Shown: positions 28,386 through 37,885, counted from the first letter of the stretch. The stretch is 58,588 bases of DNA from Polyangiaceae bacterium (GCA_025937785.1 JAICQQ010000029.1:1-58588); one strand, 5' to 3'. A program made the numbers and translations. Notes: generated by a model not told the origin, from the sequence alone.

Positions 28386-29458
28386 GGCGGTTCCGGAGGC
28401 ACGCGACCGTCGGTGGCCGCGGCGGTTGGGGGCGCGAGAAAGCGTTGCTCTGGCCCGGCGGGCGTGTACAGCTGCAAGGCGACGAAACGCGTCTCGCCGC
28501 GCGCGGCGTAAGCGTGTCGGATGCCCGGCGCGATGTGGAGGCTCTCGCCACCCGTGATCGGATACGAGCGCCCGCGGAGCTCGAGATCGCCGTCGGCTTC
28601 CAGCACGAGCAAGCTCTCCCACGATGCGTCGTGCGTGTGCGGCGCGATCCGTGCCGGCGCGTCGCTTTGGAGCAAGCTCAGGCTGAAGGGAAGCGTCGGC
28701 TGCGTCCCCTCGCCGCCGAAGAGCACGCGCGCCTGGTCGTTCCCGAGGTTCGAGCGCGACGTGGCCGAGTCCTGGAATGCGCGCACCTCGAGCGGCGCCG
28801 CGCGCGGCGTCGTGACCGGCGGTGTACGCAGCGCGCTCTGTAGCGTCGAGTTGGGTGCGATCAGCGCGAACATGGCGCGACATTCGCCTGTCTCGCATAC
28901 GATCTCGACGCCGGCGCTGGACGCGCGCAGCCCGAGCCACGGGCTCAGGCGCACGGGCCGCGAGGAGCCGCCCTGGGGCGCGAGTGTGTCGCGCACCCCG
29001 AGCTCGCCGTGAAGGCACACGACCACGAGCTCGAGCGCCGCGTTCGGAGGCAGCGTGAGCTTCGCGCGCTCAGCCAGCACGTGAACCCAGATCGCCGCCG
29101 GAACCGCGAGTTCTTCGAATGGACTCTCGGCGTAACTCGGATCGGGAAGCCAGCCAGTCAGGGAACAGTTCTGCTGAGCGCACGCCTGCTGCCGCGCGAA
29201 CTCGTTCGGGAGCTTTTGCGGCAACCCGGCCGCAGCAGGCGCTCGAGTCGCCGCCACCCGAGCGGTAGCCGGCGTGTCGGCCTCGGGCTGGCCGGCGACG
29301 GGGAGCTCGAAACGTCGGGCGCCGGTTGTGACCGCTGGCGCCTCCGGTCGGCAGCTGGTGCCGAGCGAGAGCCCGAGCAGTTCGGCACACGCAAGCCCAG
29401 TCACCGCAAGCGGAGGGAGGCGCGCATGAAGCGACCGCACGGGCTCGATGATTCTCAC
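28382..29458 (-). CDS. Lipoprotein with C-terminal cupin domain
   Basis: About 358 residues. A signal segment (LPPLAVTGLACAELLGLSL) ends in a lipobox-like GTSC. A Thr/Ala/Pro-rich tether follows, then an N-terminal region (about 115-215) that may be a first, degenerate cupin, and a clear cupin at about 280-345: PHTHDASWESLLVLEADGD, then GGESLHIAPGIRHAYAARG. His residues in PHTHD and the later His in IRHAY fit cupin metal ligands. The start is uncertain: GTG at 29458 is used, and GTG at 29440 is an alternative. Its stop overlaps the start of the pseudo-activator gene (GTGA), so the pair is probably co-translated; a surface cupin could sense or modify a ligand for its partner. Confidence 0.82.
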   Translation of the reverse strand: MRIIEPVRSLHARLPPLAVTGLACAELLGLSLGTSCRPEAPAVTTGARRFELPVAGQPEADTPATARVAATRAPAAAGLPQKLPNEFARQQACAQQNCSLTGWLPDPSYAESPFEELAVPAAIWVHVLAERAKLTLPPNAALELVVVCLHGELGVRDTLAPQGGSSRPVRLSPWLGLRASSAGVEIVCETGECRAMFALIAPNSTLQSALRTPPVTTPRAAPLEVRAFQDSATSRSNLGNDQARVLFGGEGTQPTLPFSLSLLQSDAPARIAPHTHDASWESLLVLEADGDLELRGRSYPITGGESLHIAPGIRHAYAARGETRFVALQLYTPAGPEQRFLAPPTAAATDGRVPPEPP

Positions 29459-29729
29459 GACGCCCGAGGCAAACTTCCTGGGCGGGCGAAAGTCAACCCG
29501 CCTGCGACGTCCAGCGGTTTCTTGCGCTTTTTCTGCATTTCTGGGCGGTGCGGTGCTTCGGCGCGGGTTGGCGAGGCCGCTCGAGCCGGCGTTCGTTCCA
29601 GATTGAGGCGGTAGGGCGCACTTACGGGCTTGAGCCGCGATCCCAGGCGAGGCAGGTTAGTGATGTGTGCAGGCGGCGTCCATTCGGACCGGAATTCGGT
29701 AACCGCGCGCGCTGCGTCACGACCTAGCG

Positions 29730-31046
29730 ATGAAGAAAAACTACATCCTCGATACCAACGTTCTCCTTCATGACCCCCACGCCTTCTACAGGTTCGAAGA
29801 CAACGACGTCATTTTACCGATCTATGTGATCGAGGAAATCGACCAGTTCAAGCGCGATACGAACGAACGGGGTCGCAACGCGCGCACCGTCTCGCGGCTG
29901 CTCGACGCCTTGCGTGAAAAGAACGGGTCACTCTCCGAAGGGGTCGAGTTGGACGACGGCGGCACGCTCCGAGTGCACGTGCCGACCCGCCGCCCAGAGC
30001 TTGCGATCGCGCTGAATCCCAAGTCGGGAGATCACGCCATTTTGCAGACCGCCATCGAGTTTCGCGATGCGTCGCCCGACAAGCCCACGATCTTCGTGAC
30101 GATGGACGTCAACCTGCGCATTCGCGCCGATGCCCTGGGGCTCACCACGGAGACCTACGAAAACCAAGCAGTGGACATCGATGAGCTCAAGTCGGGGATC
30201 GTCGAGATCGAAGTCACTCCCGAGCAACTCGACGCATTCTTCGACGGGACCGGCCTGGCTCCAGCTGTGGATCAGCCGCTGTACCCCAACGTCAGCGTGG
30301 TGCTCAAAGACACCAGCACGCGCAAGCGGACCGCGCTCGGTAGGTATGCCGGCGACAAGAAGCTGATAGCGCCGCTCAAGGTGTCGCGCGACGGCGTGAT
30401 GGGCATCCGTGCGCGCAACAAAGAGCAGAGCTTCGCGCTCGACCTGTTGATGGACGATTCGGTGCAACTCGTGACCGTGATGGGCAAAGCCGGGACCGGT
30501 AAGACGCTGTTGGCCTTGGCGGCGGGCCTGCAGCGCACCGCCCACGACGGCGCCTACTCGCGGTTGCTCATCAGCAGGCCGATCATGCCCCTCGGGCGCG
30601 ATCTCGGCTATTTGCCGGGCGACGTGGAAGAGAAGCTGAATCCCTGGATGCAGCCGCTGTACGACAACCTCGACTTCTTGATGGTCGCCGAGGGCAAACG
30701 CCGGGGTGTGCGCGGGCTCGAGCAGCTATTCGAGAAGGGCTTGCTACAGATCGAGCCGCTCACGTACATTCGGGGCAGGAGTCTGCCGGGGCAGTTCGTG
30801 ATCGTGGACGAGGCTCAGAACCTCACCCCGCACGAGGTGAAGACCGTCGTCACGCGCTGCGGGGAGGGAACCAAGATCGTTCTCACCGGCGACCCTTTTC
30901 AGATCGACAACCCGTACGTGGACGCAGCCACGAACGGCCTGAGCGTGACCGCCGACCGTTTGCAGGGTGAAGCCTTGGTCGGGCACATCTTGTTATCCCG
31001 CGGCGAGCGCAGCGAGCTGAGCAACATCGCAGCGAACAAGCTATGA
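29730..31046 (+). CDS. phoH2: PhoH2-type protein: PIN ribonuclease fused to PhoH ATPase
   Basis: A 438-residue protein. An N-terminal PIN domain (about 1-150) begins KKNYILDTNVLLHDP with acidic Asp8 and later acidic residues in GDHAILQTA and MDVNLRIRA. The PhoH ATPase has Walker A GKAGTGKT at 252-259, SRPIMPLGRDLGYLPG and Walker B VIVDEAQNLTPHE. PhoH2 proteins are described as RNA helicase/ribonucleases and are often coupled to a small antitoxin; none is seen here. Instead ATGA overlaps the start of a peptidase gene, so the two are likely a functional pair. The ATG at 29730 matches the conserved PIN start. Confidence 0.93.
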   Translation: MKKNYILDTNVLLHDPHAFYRFEDNDVILPIYVIEEIDQFKRDTNERGRNARTVSRLLDALREKNGSLSEGVELDDGGTLRVHVPTRRPELAIALNPKSGDHAILQTAIEFRDASPDKPTIFVTMDVNLRIRADALGLTTETYENQAVDIDELKSGIVEIEVTPEQLDAFFDGTGLAPAVDQPLYPNVSVVLKDTSTRKRTALGRYAGDKKLIAPLKVSRDGVMGIRARNKEQSFALDLLMDDSVQLVTVMGKAGTGKTLLALAAGLQRTAHDGAYSRLLISRPIMPLGRDLGYLPGDVEEKLNPWMQPLYDNLDFLMVAEGKRRGVRGLEQLFEKGLLQIEPLTYIRGRSLPGQFVIVDEAQNLTPHEVKTVVTRCGEGTKIVLTGDPFQIDNPYVDAATNGLSVTADRLQGEALVGHILLSRGERSELSNIAANKL

Positions 31047-32158
31047 GCGAGCGGCTCTCGCGGGTCGCAGCGCTGCTCGGCTGGGCGGAGCGCAGCATCG
31101 CGCTCCTCGATCGCTGTCGGCCGTCCAACGCTGCCAGCGAGGCCCAGCGCACCAGCGAGCTCTGGGCGAGGCGAGAGCCCGCGAACCCAGCCTGGGTCTA
31201 CGCTCGCCCCCCCGACTTCGGATCGCTCCGCATCCAGCTCGAGAGCCTCTCGTCGGGGCTCGATCGGGACGACCCCATTGCAGGCCTGTATGCCGCTCGC
31301 GCCGACGAACTCGAGCTCGAGGCGCGCATCGCCGAGGCCGTCGGCAGCGCGCGCTTCAGGGAGCTGGCGCGTCACCGGTATCCGGTGCCGGCGGGTAAGG
31401 TCGCTCGAGCTCGAGCGCGAGCCTGGGCTCGGATCGAGGGTGAGGGCGTGGTACCCGAGCTGATTCGCAGCGATACGCGCGCGGATGCACGCAGCCTGCT
31501 CAGCCAGCTGTTGGCCGAAGTGGCGCAGCGGAAGCTGCCGGTGTCGGTGATGCTCCGCGAGGACCTGCAGAGCGTGGCGGCGACCACCGCCGAGAGCGTT
31601 CTGGTGAAACCCGGTGTCTTGCTGAGCCCGCGGGAGGCCCGGCGCATCGTGGTCCACGAGCTCCTCGGTCACGTGCTGCCGCGCGTCGCGGCACGCTCGG
31701 CGCCGCTCGCGCTACTGCGGGTCGGTTCGGCAGCGGCAGCCGACGACGAGGAAGGGCGGGCCCTGGATCTCGAGCGGCGATCAGGCCTGCTCGGTCGCGC
31801 GCGTCGGCTCGAGCTGGGCCGCCGTCACCTGGCAGCGTCGTGGGCCGCAGAAGGCGCGGATTGGGTCGAAACGGTACGCCGGCTGATCGACGGCGGCGCT
31901 CCCGCCAGCGTCGCGATGGCGCTGGCCAATCGCGTGCAGCGCGGGGGCGGGCTCGCGCGCGAGGTCGTTTACTTGCCCGCGCTGCTGCGCGTCGAGCAGG
32001 CCTTCGAGCGCGAACCCGAACTGGACGACTGGCTCGCGGCGGGGCGACTTTCGCTCGCTGCCGCGCGCGTGCTCCGGCGGGTGAAGCCGCGCCTGCTGGC
32101 TGACGGCTCCGGGCATGCGCACGCACGAATGCGTTCGCTGATTCAACCGCCACAATGA
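31043..32158 (+). CDS. DUF1704/MATCAP-like HExxxH metallopeptidase
   Basis: A 371-residue protein matching the DUF1704 family (flavohemoglobin expression-modulating QEGLA-motif proteins, related to eukaryotic tubulin tyrosine carboxypeptidases). The zinc motif is VVHELLGHVLP at 203-213, an HExxxH form that distinguishes the family from classical HExxH peptidases. EEGRA at 236-240 stands where family members have QEGLA and would supply the third zinc-site Glu. The last 130 residues are helical (family pattern GLAREVVYLPALLRVEQAF). It is cytoplasmic by sequence. The substrate in bacteria is unknown. It overlaps phoH2 by ATGA. Confidence 0.8.
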   Translation: MSERLSRVAALLGWAERSIALLDRCRPSNAASEAQRTSELWARREPANPAWVYARPPDFGSLRIQLESLSSGLDRDDPIAGLYAARADELELEARIAEAVGSARFRELARHRYPVPAGKVARARARAWARIEGEGVVPELIRSDTRADARSLLSQLLAEVAQRKLPVSVMLREDLQSVAATTAESVLVKPGVLLSPREARRIVVHELLGHVLPRVAARSAPLALLRVGSAAAADDEEGRALDLERRSGLLGRARRLELGRRHLAASWAAEGADWVETVRRLIDGGAPASVAMALANRVQRGGGLAREVVYLPALLRVEQAFEREPELDDWLAAGRLSLAAARVLRRVKPRLLADGSGHAHARMRSLIQPPQ

Positions 32159-32868
32159 GCTCCAAGAACGCCGAGGCTTTTCTTGCCGCGCGCAGCGGAC
32201 TCTCACCCATCGGGAGCGCCTGCCGGTCGCAGCGAGTCAATCCAGCGTAATAGCGGACTCGGAGGCTACCACTCGGCGTTAGCTGTCGCTGATCGATTGA
32301 AAAATGGAGAACTTGGCGCTGACCTCCTCTTTGCGGCTGCGGAGGTCGCATCCTCAGCCGTCAGCAATTTCCGAGCAGATACGGCAAAACCGCCGAGACT
32401 CCAAGAACCCAACGAGCGCCAAGTTCGCGAAGATCCAATCTCTTCCTTTTGCTTCGTGTGCAACCGCCCACTCGCGTTTCCGGAATGTCCTTGGCGAGTG
32501 ATGTGCTTGCCGAACGATTCACGAAAACCCAAACGCTGCGATCTGCGACCGGCAGAAGTAAATGCATTCCTTGGCGTGAGCTTGGCGTTCTTGGCGTCTT
32601 CGCGGTTGTATGCGCCTCCAGTTGTACGGATGGACGCACGCGCAGTTCTGCGTATACTAAAGCGCTCATTCGCTGCTACGAGGTGCGCGGTGCGGGCACT
32701 GATGCTCCAAAGGGTCTGTCGCATCGCTGAGCACGGGTCACATGGCTCGTCGGTGCTAGGCGTGAGTGCGAGCCACAGGGCTCGTCAGAGGCTCACGCTG
32801 AGCTCGGCGTGCGGCTCTTCAGTGTCGGGCGGCGAGTACGGGCCGCGTGCTGAAGCAGCAGCGGCTCT
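32159..32868. other. Gene-free region with repeats
   Basis: 710 bases between the peptidase stop and the 3' end of exonuclease III. Open frames exist on both strands but none has coding character or a family motif. It contains short related blocks of the type CCAAGAACGCC (32162, 32401) and the reverse orientation TTGGCG (32571, 32582, 32591), described separately. Confidence 0.6.
32388..32607. repeat. Inverted-repeat element, about 220 bases
   Basis: The left end AACCGCCGAGACTCCAAGAA (32388-32407) and the reverse complement of 32585-32607 agree at 19 of 23 positions. The ends face inward around about 175 bases with no coding potential. Similar AACCGC-AAGAC-CCAAG blocks are known as dispersed intergenic repeats in many environmental genomes. 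A mobile or palindromic repeat element is the simplest reading. Confidence 0.5.
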
Positions 32869-33636
32869 CTAGTCCTTTAGCCTTATGTACACTGGGGTGT
32901 GATCGGAAGGCTTGGGGCCGCTGCGTTCGGCCTTGTCGATGCCGGCTTCAGTGCAGCGCTCGGCGAGGGCGTCGTTCAGGAAGATGTAGTCGATGCGAAG
33001 TCCGCGGTTTCTCCGGAACGAACCCGCGCGGTAGTCCCACCAGGTGTAGAGCCCGGCTTCGGGGTGGAACTTGCGCAAGGAATCCTGCAGCCCGAAGTCG
33101 AGCAAGTGCGCCAGCGCCCGGTGCTCATCGGGGTGAAAGTGGAGCTGCCCGCGCATCTTCTCCACGTCGAACACGTCGCGTTCCTCGCGCGCGATGTTGA
33201 AGTCGCCGCACAAAAGCAGCTCTTTGTCGTGGAGGTACTGCGTGAGGTTCATGCGCAAGCGCTCGAGCCAGCCCAGCTTGTAGCGAAACGCTTCGGACTC
33301 GATGTTCTTGCCATTGGGAACGTACACGGTGACGATCCGCGAGCCCCGCACGCGCGCGCTCAGAATGCGCTTTTCGCTGGCGTCCGGGTCGCCTAGAAAG
33401 CCGGCCCTCACGTCTTCGAGCGGATGCCGGGAAGCGATGGCCACTCCGTTGTACGTGGCCTGTCCGGAGATCGCGAGCTCGTAGCCCCGGCGGACGAACT
33501 CATCGCGCGGAAACTCGCCGTCGACCACTTTGGTCTCTTGCATGCACAAGACGTCGCACTGGGTGCGATCGAGCCAGGCGAGCACCGCGTCCGTGCGGGC
33601 GCGGATGGAATTCACGTTCCAGGATGCGATCATCAT
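32869..33636 (-). CDS. xth: Exodeoxyribonuclease III family AP endonuclease
   Basis: A 255-residue member of the exonuclease III/AP endonuclease family, which repairs abasic sites and trims 3' ends. Motifs in order: MIASWNVNSIRAR (N-terminal strand with Asn), CMQETKV (metal-binding Glu), YVPNGKN, LLLCGDFNIAREERDV and the C-terminal GLRIDYIF and SDHTPVY with the catalytic Asp-His pair. The start MMIASWN at 33636 (or 33633) fits the family; upstream codons do not. It is the last gene before the gene-free 0.7 kb and faces away from the TonB-dependent receptor. Confidence 0.94.
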   Translation of the reverse strand: MMIASWNVNSIRARTDAVLAWLDRTQCDVLCMQETKVVDGEFPRDEFVRRGYELAISGQATYNGVAIASRHPLEDVRAGFLGDPDASEKRILSARVRGSRIVTVYVPNGKNIESEAFRYKLGWLERLRMNLTQYLHDKELLLCGDFNIAREERDVFDVEKMRGQLHFHPDEHRALAHLLDFGLQDSLRKFHPEAGLYTWWDYRAGSFRRNRGLRIDYIFLNDALAERCTEAGIDKAERSGPKPSDHTPVYIRLKD

Positions 33637-33826
33637 GGGGATTTGCCGTTCAGCCTGTGCGCTGAGCACGTGCTTCTAGAACTGCACACCAAGCGCAAAT
33701 TCGCCCCTATCTGGGCGGCCGGTGTGGCGGGCGAACGGCGCGTATTCTGCGCGTTTCGAACCACAAATCAAGCCTTTGGGACTTGTATGCTCTCGGGCCC
33801 CGGGTTAGTCGACAGGCTAGCTTCCG

Positions 33827-36580
33827 GTGCGAACCTTGGCCTTACACGCTCTCCTGTTTTTCGCCCTCTTGCTCTTCACCGCGTCCCCTGCGTGGGCGCA
33901 AGACGACGCTCAGGGGGGCGGACAGCGTGGCGGTCAGGGGGCGGTGCCGCGCGGCGCCCAGGGGGCGGCCGTGCGAGAAGCCGAGCCCGCTCCCAAGCCG
34001 ACGGTCGTCGAACCCAAGCTCGTCCATTACGAGCCGCCGGTGTACCCGCCCGCTGCCAAAGAGCAAGGGCTCGAGGCCGAGGTCAAGCTGCGCCTGACGC
34101 TCGACGCCGAGGGCAAGGTCACCGCTGCAGAATCGATCGAGCAGGTGGGCCATGGCTTCGACGAAGCCGCGGAGCAAGCCGCGCTCAAGCTCACGTTCAC
34201 TCCCGCCGTGGTGAACGGCAAGGCCGTCCCGGTGAAATGGGGGTTCGTCTATCGCTTTACCCTCGACCAAGCGGCGCCCGAAGCGGACACCGCAGCCGAG
34301 GTGCCCACCACCGGCAACATCGGCGGGCGCCTGTTGGTGGCGGGTAGCGAGCTGCCTCTGGCCGGCACGCGCGTGGTGGTGCGCGCAGCCGACGGCACCG
34401 AAACCAGCGCACAGACCGACGAAACGGGCAACTGGATGCTCGAGGGGCTCGCGCCCGGGAAGTACCAGGTCTCGATCGCGGCCGAGGGGTTCGATCCCTT
34501 CCTGCTCGAAGAACAGGTCGACGCAGGACAGGTGACCGAGCTCACCTACCGCATTTCGCCGGTGAGCGACGTCGAGGGATCGATCGAGATCGAAGTGCGC
34601 GGTGAGCGACCGCCGCGCGAGGTCACCAAGCGCACCATCGAACGCCGAGAGATCAATCGCATCCCGGGTACCAGCGGCGACGCGCTGCGGTCACTGCAAA
34701 GCCTGCCCGGCGTGGCGCGTCCTCCGGGCCTCGCTGGCCTGCTCATCGTGCGCGGCTCGGCACCGCAAGACACCACGACCTCGGTGGACGGCTCCTACGT
34801 GCCGATCATCTACCACTTCGGCGGGCTCTCGAGCGTCGTACCCACCGAGCTGCTCGACCGTATCGATTTCTACCCCGGTAACTTCTCCGTGCGTTACGGG
34901 CAGGTGCAAGGCGGCATCGTGGACGTAGCGCTGCGTAAGCCCGATACGGATTGCTACGGCGACTACGGGGTCAAGACGGATGAGAAAGGCTGCTACCACG
35001 CGATGGGCCAGCTGGATCTCATCGATGGGCGCTTCTTGATCCAGGGCCCTGTCGGCAACTCGAAGAACTGGAGCTTTGCCGCCGCGGGCCGGCGCAGCTG
35101 GGTCGACGCGTGGATCAAGCCGGTGCTCGAGGAAGCAGGGGCCGGCGTCACCTCCGCCCCGGTCTACTACGACTATCAGTTGATCTTGGACTATCGCCCC
35201 TCTGACAAAGAGACGTTCTCGACCCGGTTTTACGGTTCCGATGACAACCTGGAGATCATCATCAACGATCCGTTGGCACAGGACCCCGGCTTCGGCGGCA
35301 ATCTGACCTTCGGCACGGCGTTTCAGCGCGTGCAGTCGGTCTACCGCAGCGAGCTCAGCCCTTCCGTCGAATCCGAGAGCATGATCTCGATCGGTCGAGA
35401 CCAAGTCGACTTTTCACTCGGCACGTTCCTGTTCGACTTGGACTTCTATCCGCTGTCGCTACGGCAAGAGTTCGGGTTCAAGATCGCAAAGGGTGTCCGC
35501 GTCAATGCCGGGTTGGACTTTTTGGCGGCTTGGTTCGACGTGCTCGTGCGCGCGCCGCCGCCGCCGCGTCCTGGCGAGCCGGATCCGGGGCCATTCGCGA
35601 CCCAACCTCCTGCCGAGACCCACAGCGAAGACTTCGCCTTTCGGCCTGCGTGGTACGCCGATGTCGAATGGCAGGTGAACGATCGCCTGCGCGTCGTGCC
35701 GGGTGCCCGCGTCGACTACGCGCAAGACTCGAGCAACGGCGATTTCAGTCCGCGGCTCACCGCTCGCTACCTCTTGATCGGCGAAGACGACAACGTCTGG
35801 AGCGTGCCGCGCAAGACCACCCTCAAAGGCGGAGCCGGCGTCTTTCATCAGGCGCCCCAGTTTCAAGAGACGGACGAGGTGTTCGGCACGCCCGAGCTGT
35901 TGTCGAACCGCTCCTATCACTACTCGCTCGGCGTCGAGCAAGAGCTCACGCAGCAGGTCGACCTGAGCGTCGAAGGGTTCTACAAAGATCTGACGAGGCA
36001 GGTTTCGCGCGACGCGAACGCGAGCGGCGCCTTCACCTACGCCAACGAAGGCACTGGCGAGATCATGGGGCTCGAAACCCTGCTCAAGTACAAGCCCGAC
36101 GAGCGATTCTTTGGCTGGCTCGCCTACACGCTCTCCAAGTCGGTCCGCGACGACGGCCCCGGCTATCCCGAACGCAATTTCGAGTGGGATCAGACGCACA
36201 ACCTGGTCGTGCTCGGCAGCTACCGCCTGGGTGACGGTTGGGAATTCGGTGCGCGCTTCCGGCTCATCTCGGGTGGCCTCGAGACACCGGTGGCGCGTCC
36301 TCCGAGCTTGCCCGCCATCTACGCGGCCGAGGCCGGCAGCTACGTCCCGCTCCAGGGTGAGGACTTCAGCCGGCGGCTGCCCATGTTCCACCAGCTCGAC
36401 GTGCGCCTCGACAAGGCCTGGCAGTTTCGCACCTGGCGCTTCAGTGCCTACCTCGACATTCAGAACGTCTACAACAATGCGGCCGTCGAGGCGACGGGCT
36501 ACAACTACGACTACAGTCAGTCGACCTACCAGCGCGGGTTGCCCATCCTTCCGAGCCTGGGATTGCGAGGCGAGTTTTGA
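33827..36580 (+). CDS. TonB-dependent receptor with N-terminal TonB-like and carboxypeptidase-regulatory domains
   Basis: A 917-residue outer-membrane channel. After a signal peptide (ending TASPAWAQ) come a Gly/Gln-rich tether, a TonB C-terminal-like domain (about 55-150: PVYPPAAKEQGLEAEVKLRL), a carboxypeptidase-regulatory-like beta domain (about 165-240), the plug (about 265-400: GSAPQDTTTSVDGSYVPIIY) and a 22-strand-type barrel ending GLRGEF. The C-terminal Phe fits outer-membrane barrels. A TonB-like domain inside its own receptor is unusual in general but recurs in myxobacteria. GTG at 33827 is used. TTGA overlaps the next gene, a Cys-rich lipoprotein. Confidence 0.9.
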   Translation: MRTLALHALLFFALLLFTASPAWAQDDAQGGGQRGGQGAVPRGAQGAAVREAEPAPKPTVVEPKLVHYEPPVYPPAAKEQGLEAEVKLRLTLDAEGKVTAAESIEQVGHGFDEAAEQAALKLTFTPAVVNGKAVPVKWGFVYRFTLDQAAPEADTAAEVPTTGNIGGRLLVAGSELPLAGTRVVVRAADGTETSAQTDETGNWMLEGLAPGKYQVSIAAEGFDPFLLEEQVDAGQVTELTYRISPVSDVEGSIEIEVRGERPPREVTKRTIERREINRIPGTSGDALRSLQSLPGVARPPGLAGLLIVRGSAPQDTTTSVDGSYVPIIYHFGGLSSVVPTELLDRIDFYPGNFSVRYGQVQGGIVDVALRKPDTDCYGDYGVKTDEKGCYHAMGQLDLIDGRFLIQGPVGNSKNWSFAAAGRRSWVDAWIKPVLEEAGAGVTSAPVYYDYQLILDYRPSDKETFSTRFYGSDDNLEIIINDPLAQDPGFGGNLTFGTAFQRVQSVYRSELSPSVESESMISIGRDQVDFSLGTFLFDLDFYPLSLRQEFGFKIAKGVRVNAGLDFLAAWFDVLVRAPPPPRPGEPDPGPFATQPPAETHSEDFAFRPAWYADVEWQVNDRLRVVPGARVDYAQDSSNGDFSPRLTARYLLIGEDDNVWSVPRKTTLKGGAGVFHQAPQFQETDEVFGTPELLSNRSYHYSLGVEQELTQQVDLSVEGFYKDLTRQVSRDANASGAFTYANEGTGEIMGLETLLKYKPDERFFGWLAYTLSKSVRDDGPGYPERNFEWDQTHNLVVLGSYRLGDGWEFGARFRLISGGLETPVARPPSLPAIYAAEAGSYVPLQGEDFSRRLPMFHQLDVRLDKAWQFRTWRFSAYLDIQNVYNNAAVEATGYNYDYSQSTYQRGLPILPSLGLRGEF

Positions 36581-37875
36581 AGAAGTGGCTAGCTCTGTGT
36601 GTGCTCGGGCTCACCGGTTGCGGGGCGGAACTCGAGCGATCGAGCGAGGTGGAGACCCTGCGTGTGCTCGGCGTTCACAAGTCCCAGTCGTACGCCAAGG
36701 CCGGCGAGCAGGTCACGTTCAGCATGCTCTGGCATGATCCGGAGGGTCGCGAGATCACCCCGGTGTGGTTCGCCGCCACGGAGGCCGAGATGGATCTGGT
36801 GAGCCGGGCGCTCGAACTCGACTGCGACCCCACCGCCGACCCTGCCGATCCCGATTGCGAATGTCTCTCCGATCCCGAGGCCTGCCCCGAGAGCGAGGGC
36901 GCGCGGCCCTGGGACCCCAGCGACGCGCTCTTGCCCCTGTGCGCGAACCCCCCGCGGGACACCTACTACGAGTGCTTGCAGCTCCACAATGTGCTTGCGG
37001 ATCCCACCCTGCGCGCGCTTGCCAGCAAACCCGGCGAGAGCATCACGCTCAACGTGCCGACGAGTACGGTGGTCCCGCCGAGTGAGCAGCTGCCCAGCGA
37101 TTTCGGGCTGCCCTCACTCAAGCCATGCAAAGATGTCAGCGACAGCTTCGAGTGCCGCGGCGCGTACCACGAGCCCCCCGACCGGAATCTGCCCGACTTC
37201 GGATCGATGTTCGTGTTCTTCGCGCTCTGCCCCGGTGAGCTCGATTTCGAGAACGTGCGCGAGGGCTTCGGTCTGGTGTGCAACGACGAAACCGGTGAAG
37301 CGTTCGGGCCCGACGACTTCCAATTCGGCTACAGCCAGATCTTCCTCTACGATGAGATCGAGAACCACAACCCCGTCGTCGAGGGTATCGCGCTCGACGG
37401 CGTCGAGGTACCTGCCGCGTGCATCGGCCCTGCCTGTCTCGAAGGTGAGGACGAGCTGCCCGTAGGCTGCGACGGCGACATCCCGTGCTTCAAGGTGTGC
37501 ACCGAGTCCAACGAAGACGATTGCCCCGAGATCGACGTGAAGCCCATCATTTTCGAGCGCGTACCCTGCTCGGACAGCGACGACGGGCCCGGCTGCGACG
37601 ACGCCGAACGCAACAATGCCGAGCGCGACGAGGTCGCCAAGATCGCCTACGGACGCAACTCCGAGGAGCAGATGTGGATCCGCTACTACGCCAACCAGGG
37701 GCGCATGGCCTCCGAGGTGAGGCTGCTCAACGACGCCACCACGGGTTGGAACAGCGACTACGGCACCGAGCTGCGCCTGCCCCAAGAGCCGGGGCCGCTG
37801 CGGGTCTGGGCGGTCGTCTACGACAATCGCGGCGGCCAGGACTGGGTCCGGGTCGACGCCTACGTCGAAGAGTGA
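36577..37875 (+). CDS. Cys-rich lipoprotein partner of the TonB-dependent receptor
   Basis: A 432-residue lipoprotein: MKKWLALCVLGLTGCG has a short signal and lipobox LTGC. The mature protein is acidic with many Cys in clusters (CDPTADPADPDCECLSDPEAC, CIGPACLEGEDELPVGCDGD) and ends in a beta-rich part resembling an Ig-like fold (PGPLRVWAVVYDNRGGQDWV). The start is TTG at 36577, overlapping the receptor stop as TTGA. Coupling to a TonB-dependent receptor suggests a surface or periplasmic accessory that binds the same substrate, as seen for SusD-type partners, but no SusD motif is present. Function is inference from context. Confidence 0.8.
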   Translation: MKKWLALCVLGLTGCGAELERSSEVETLRVLGVHKSQSYAKAGEQVTFSMLWHDPEGREITPVWFAATEAEMDLVSRALELDCDPTADPADPDCECLSDPEACPESEGARPWDPSDALLPLCANPPRDTYYECLQLHNVLADPTLRALASKPGESITLNVPTSTVVPPSEQLPSDFGLPSLKPCKDVSDSFECRGAYHEPPDRNLPDFGSMFVFFALCPGELDFENVREGFGLVCNDETGEAFGPDDFQFGYSQIFLYDEIENHNPVVEGIALDGVEVPAACIGPACLEGEDELPVGCDGDIPCFKVCTESNEDDCPEIDVKPIIFERVPCSDSDDGPGCDDAERNNAERDEVAKIAYGRNSEEQMWIRYYANQGRMASEVRLLNDATTGWNSDYGTELRLPQEPGPLRVWAVVYDNRGGQDWVRVDAYVEE

Positions 37876-37885
37876 AGGGTCCAGA

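Noticed and set aside
32183..32872. Plus-strand frame of 229 codons in the gene-free region
   Set aside because: Runs through the inverted repeat, has no ribosome site, motif or normal composition.
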